Shown here in pieces: positions 5,305 to 5,307 of a stretch of DNA of 5,307 nt. Every line of letters begins with the position of its first letter. The stretch's first letter is position 1. The position numbers and the translations under genes were made by a program. The stretch is from NCBI GenBank assembly GCA_913051905.1, contig CAJXBY010000186.1:1-5307 (forward strand), written 5' to 3'. The stretch comes from an uncultured Gammaproteobacteria bacterium (lineage in GTDB: Bacteria; Pseudomonadota; Gammaproteobacteria; Arenicellales; UBA868). The notes beneath the pieces are model-generated. The model did no database searches, was not told where the DNA came from, and worked only from the letters and a program-made list of their open reading frames with translations.

Positions 5305-5307
5305 GAC

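Overview
The window holds six protein-coding genes and no RNA gene, insertion sequence, CRISPR array or other recognisable mobile element. It looks like accessory catabolic DNA from a moderately GC-rich bacterium, probably a member of the Pseudomonadota. That guess rests on the kinds of gene families present, the GTG starts and the compact layout. No phylogenetic marker is present, so it is weak.

Layout, left to right. (1) Positions 1-421, minus: the N-terminal part of a DUF1989 / urea-carboxylase-associated (carboxyguanidine-deiminase-like) protein, cut by the window edge and preceded by its own plausible promoter. (2) 524-1516, minus: a complete NAD(P)-dependent D-2-hydroxyacid dehydrogenase. 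(3) 1517-1708: a divergent control region with an 8-bp ACTATAGT palindrome and a 7-5-7 inverted repeat. (4) 1709-2842, plus: a complete Rieske non-haem iron oxygenase alpha subunit, followed by a good intrinsic terminator at 2891-2916. (5) 2952-3182, minus: a small two-helix membrane protein overlapping (6) 3148-3918, minus: a histidine-rich membrane-bound fatty acid hydroxylase / sterol desaturase family enzyme. (7) 3919-4104: a spacer with a promoter candidate and a nested inverted repeat. (8) 4105-5304, minus: a natural fusion of a [2Fe-2S] small subunit of a molybdenum hydroxylase (CoxS type) with a CoxG-like SRPBCC domain.

How the genes may work together. Four of the six encode or contribute to redox enzymes that typically open up or process small organic substrates: a Rieske oxygenase, a di-iron hydroxylase, an Fe-S subunit of a molybdenum hydroxylase and a 2-hydroxyacid dehydrogenase. 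A fifth belongs to a family linked to guanidine/urea nitrogen use. The Rieske enzyme has Glu rather than Asp at the residue expected to bridge its two metal centres, as in carnitine monooxygenase. Together this hints at oxidative breakdown of a nitrogen-containing compound, but the genes fall in at least four transcription units and no substrate can be read from the sequence.

The most distinctive item is the CoxS-CoxG fusion. It covalently joins the electron-exit subunit of a molybdenum hydroxylase to a domain associated with its membrane/quinone interaction. The large (molybdenum) and medium (FAD) subunits are not in the window and would be expected just beyond the right edge.
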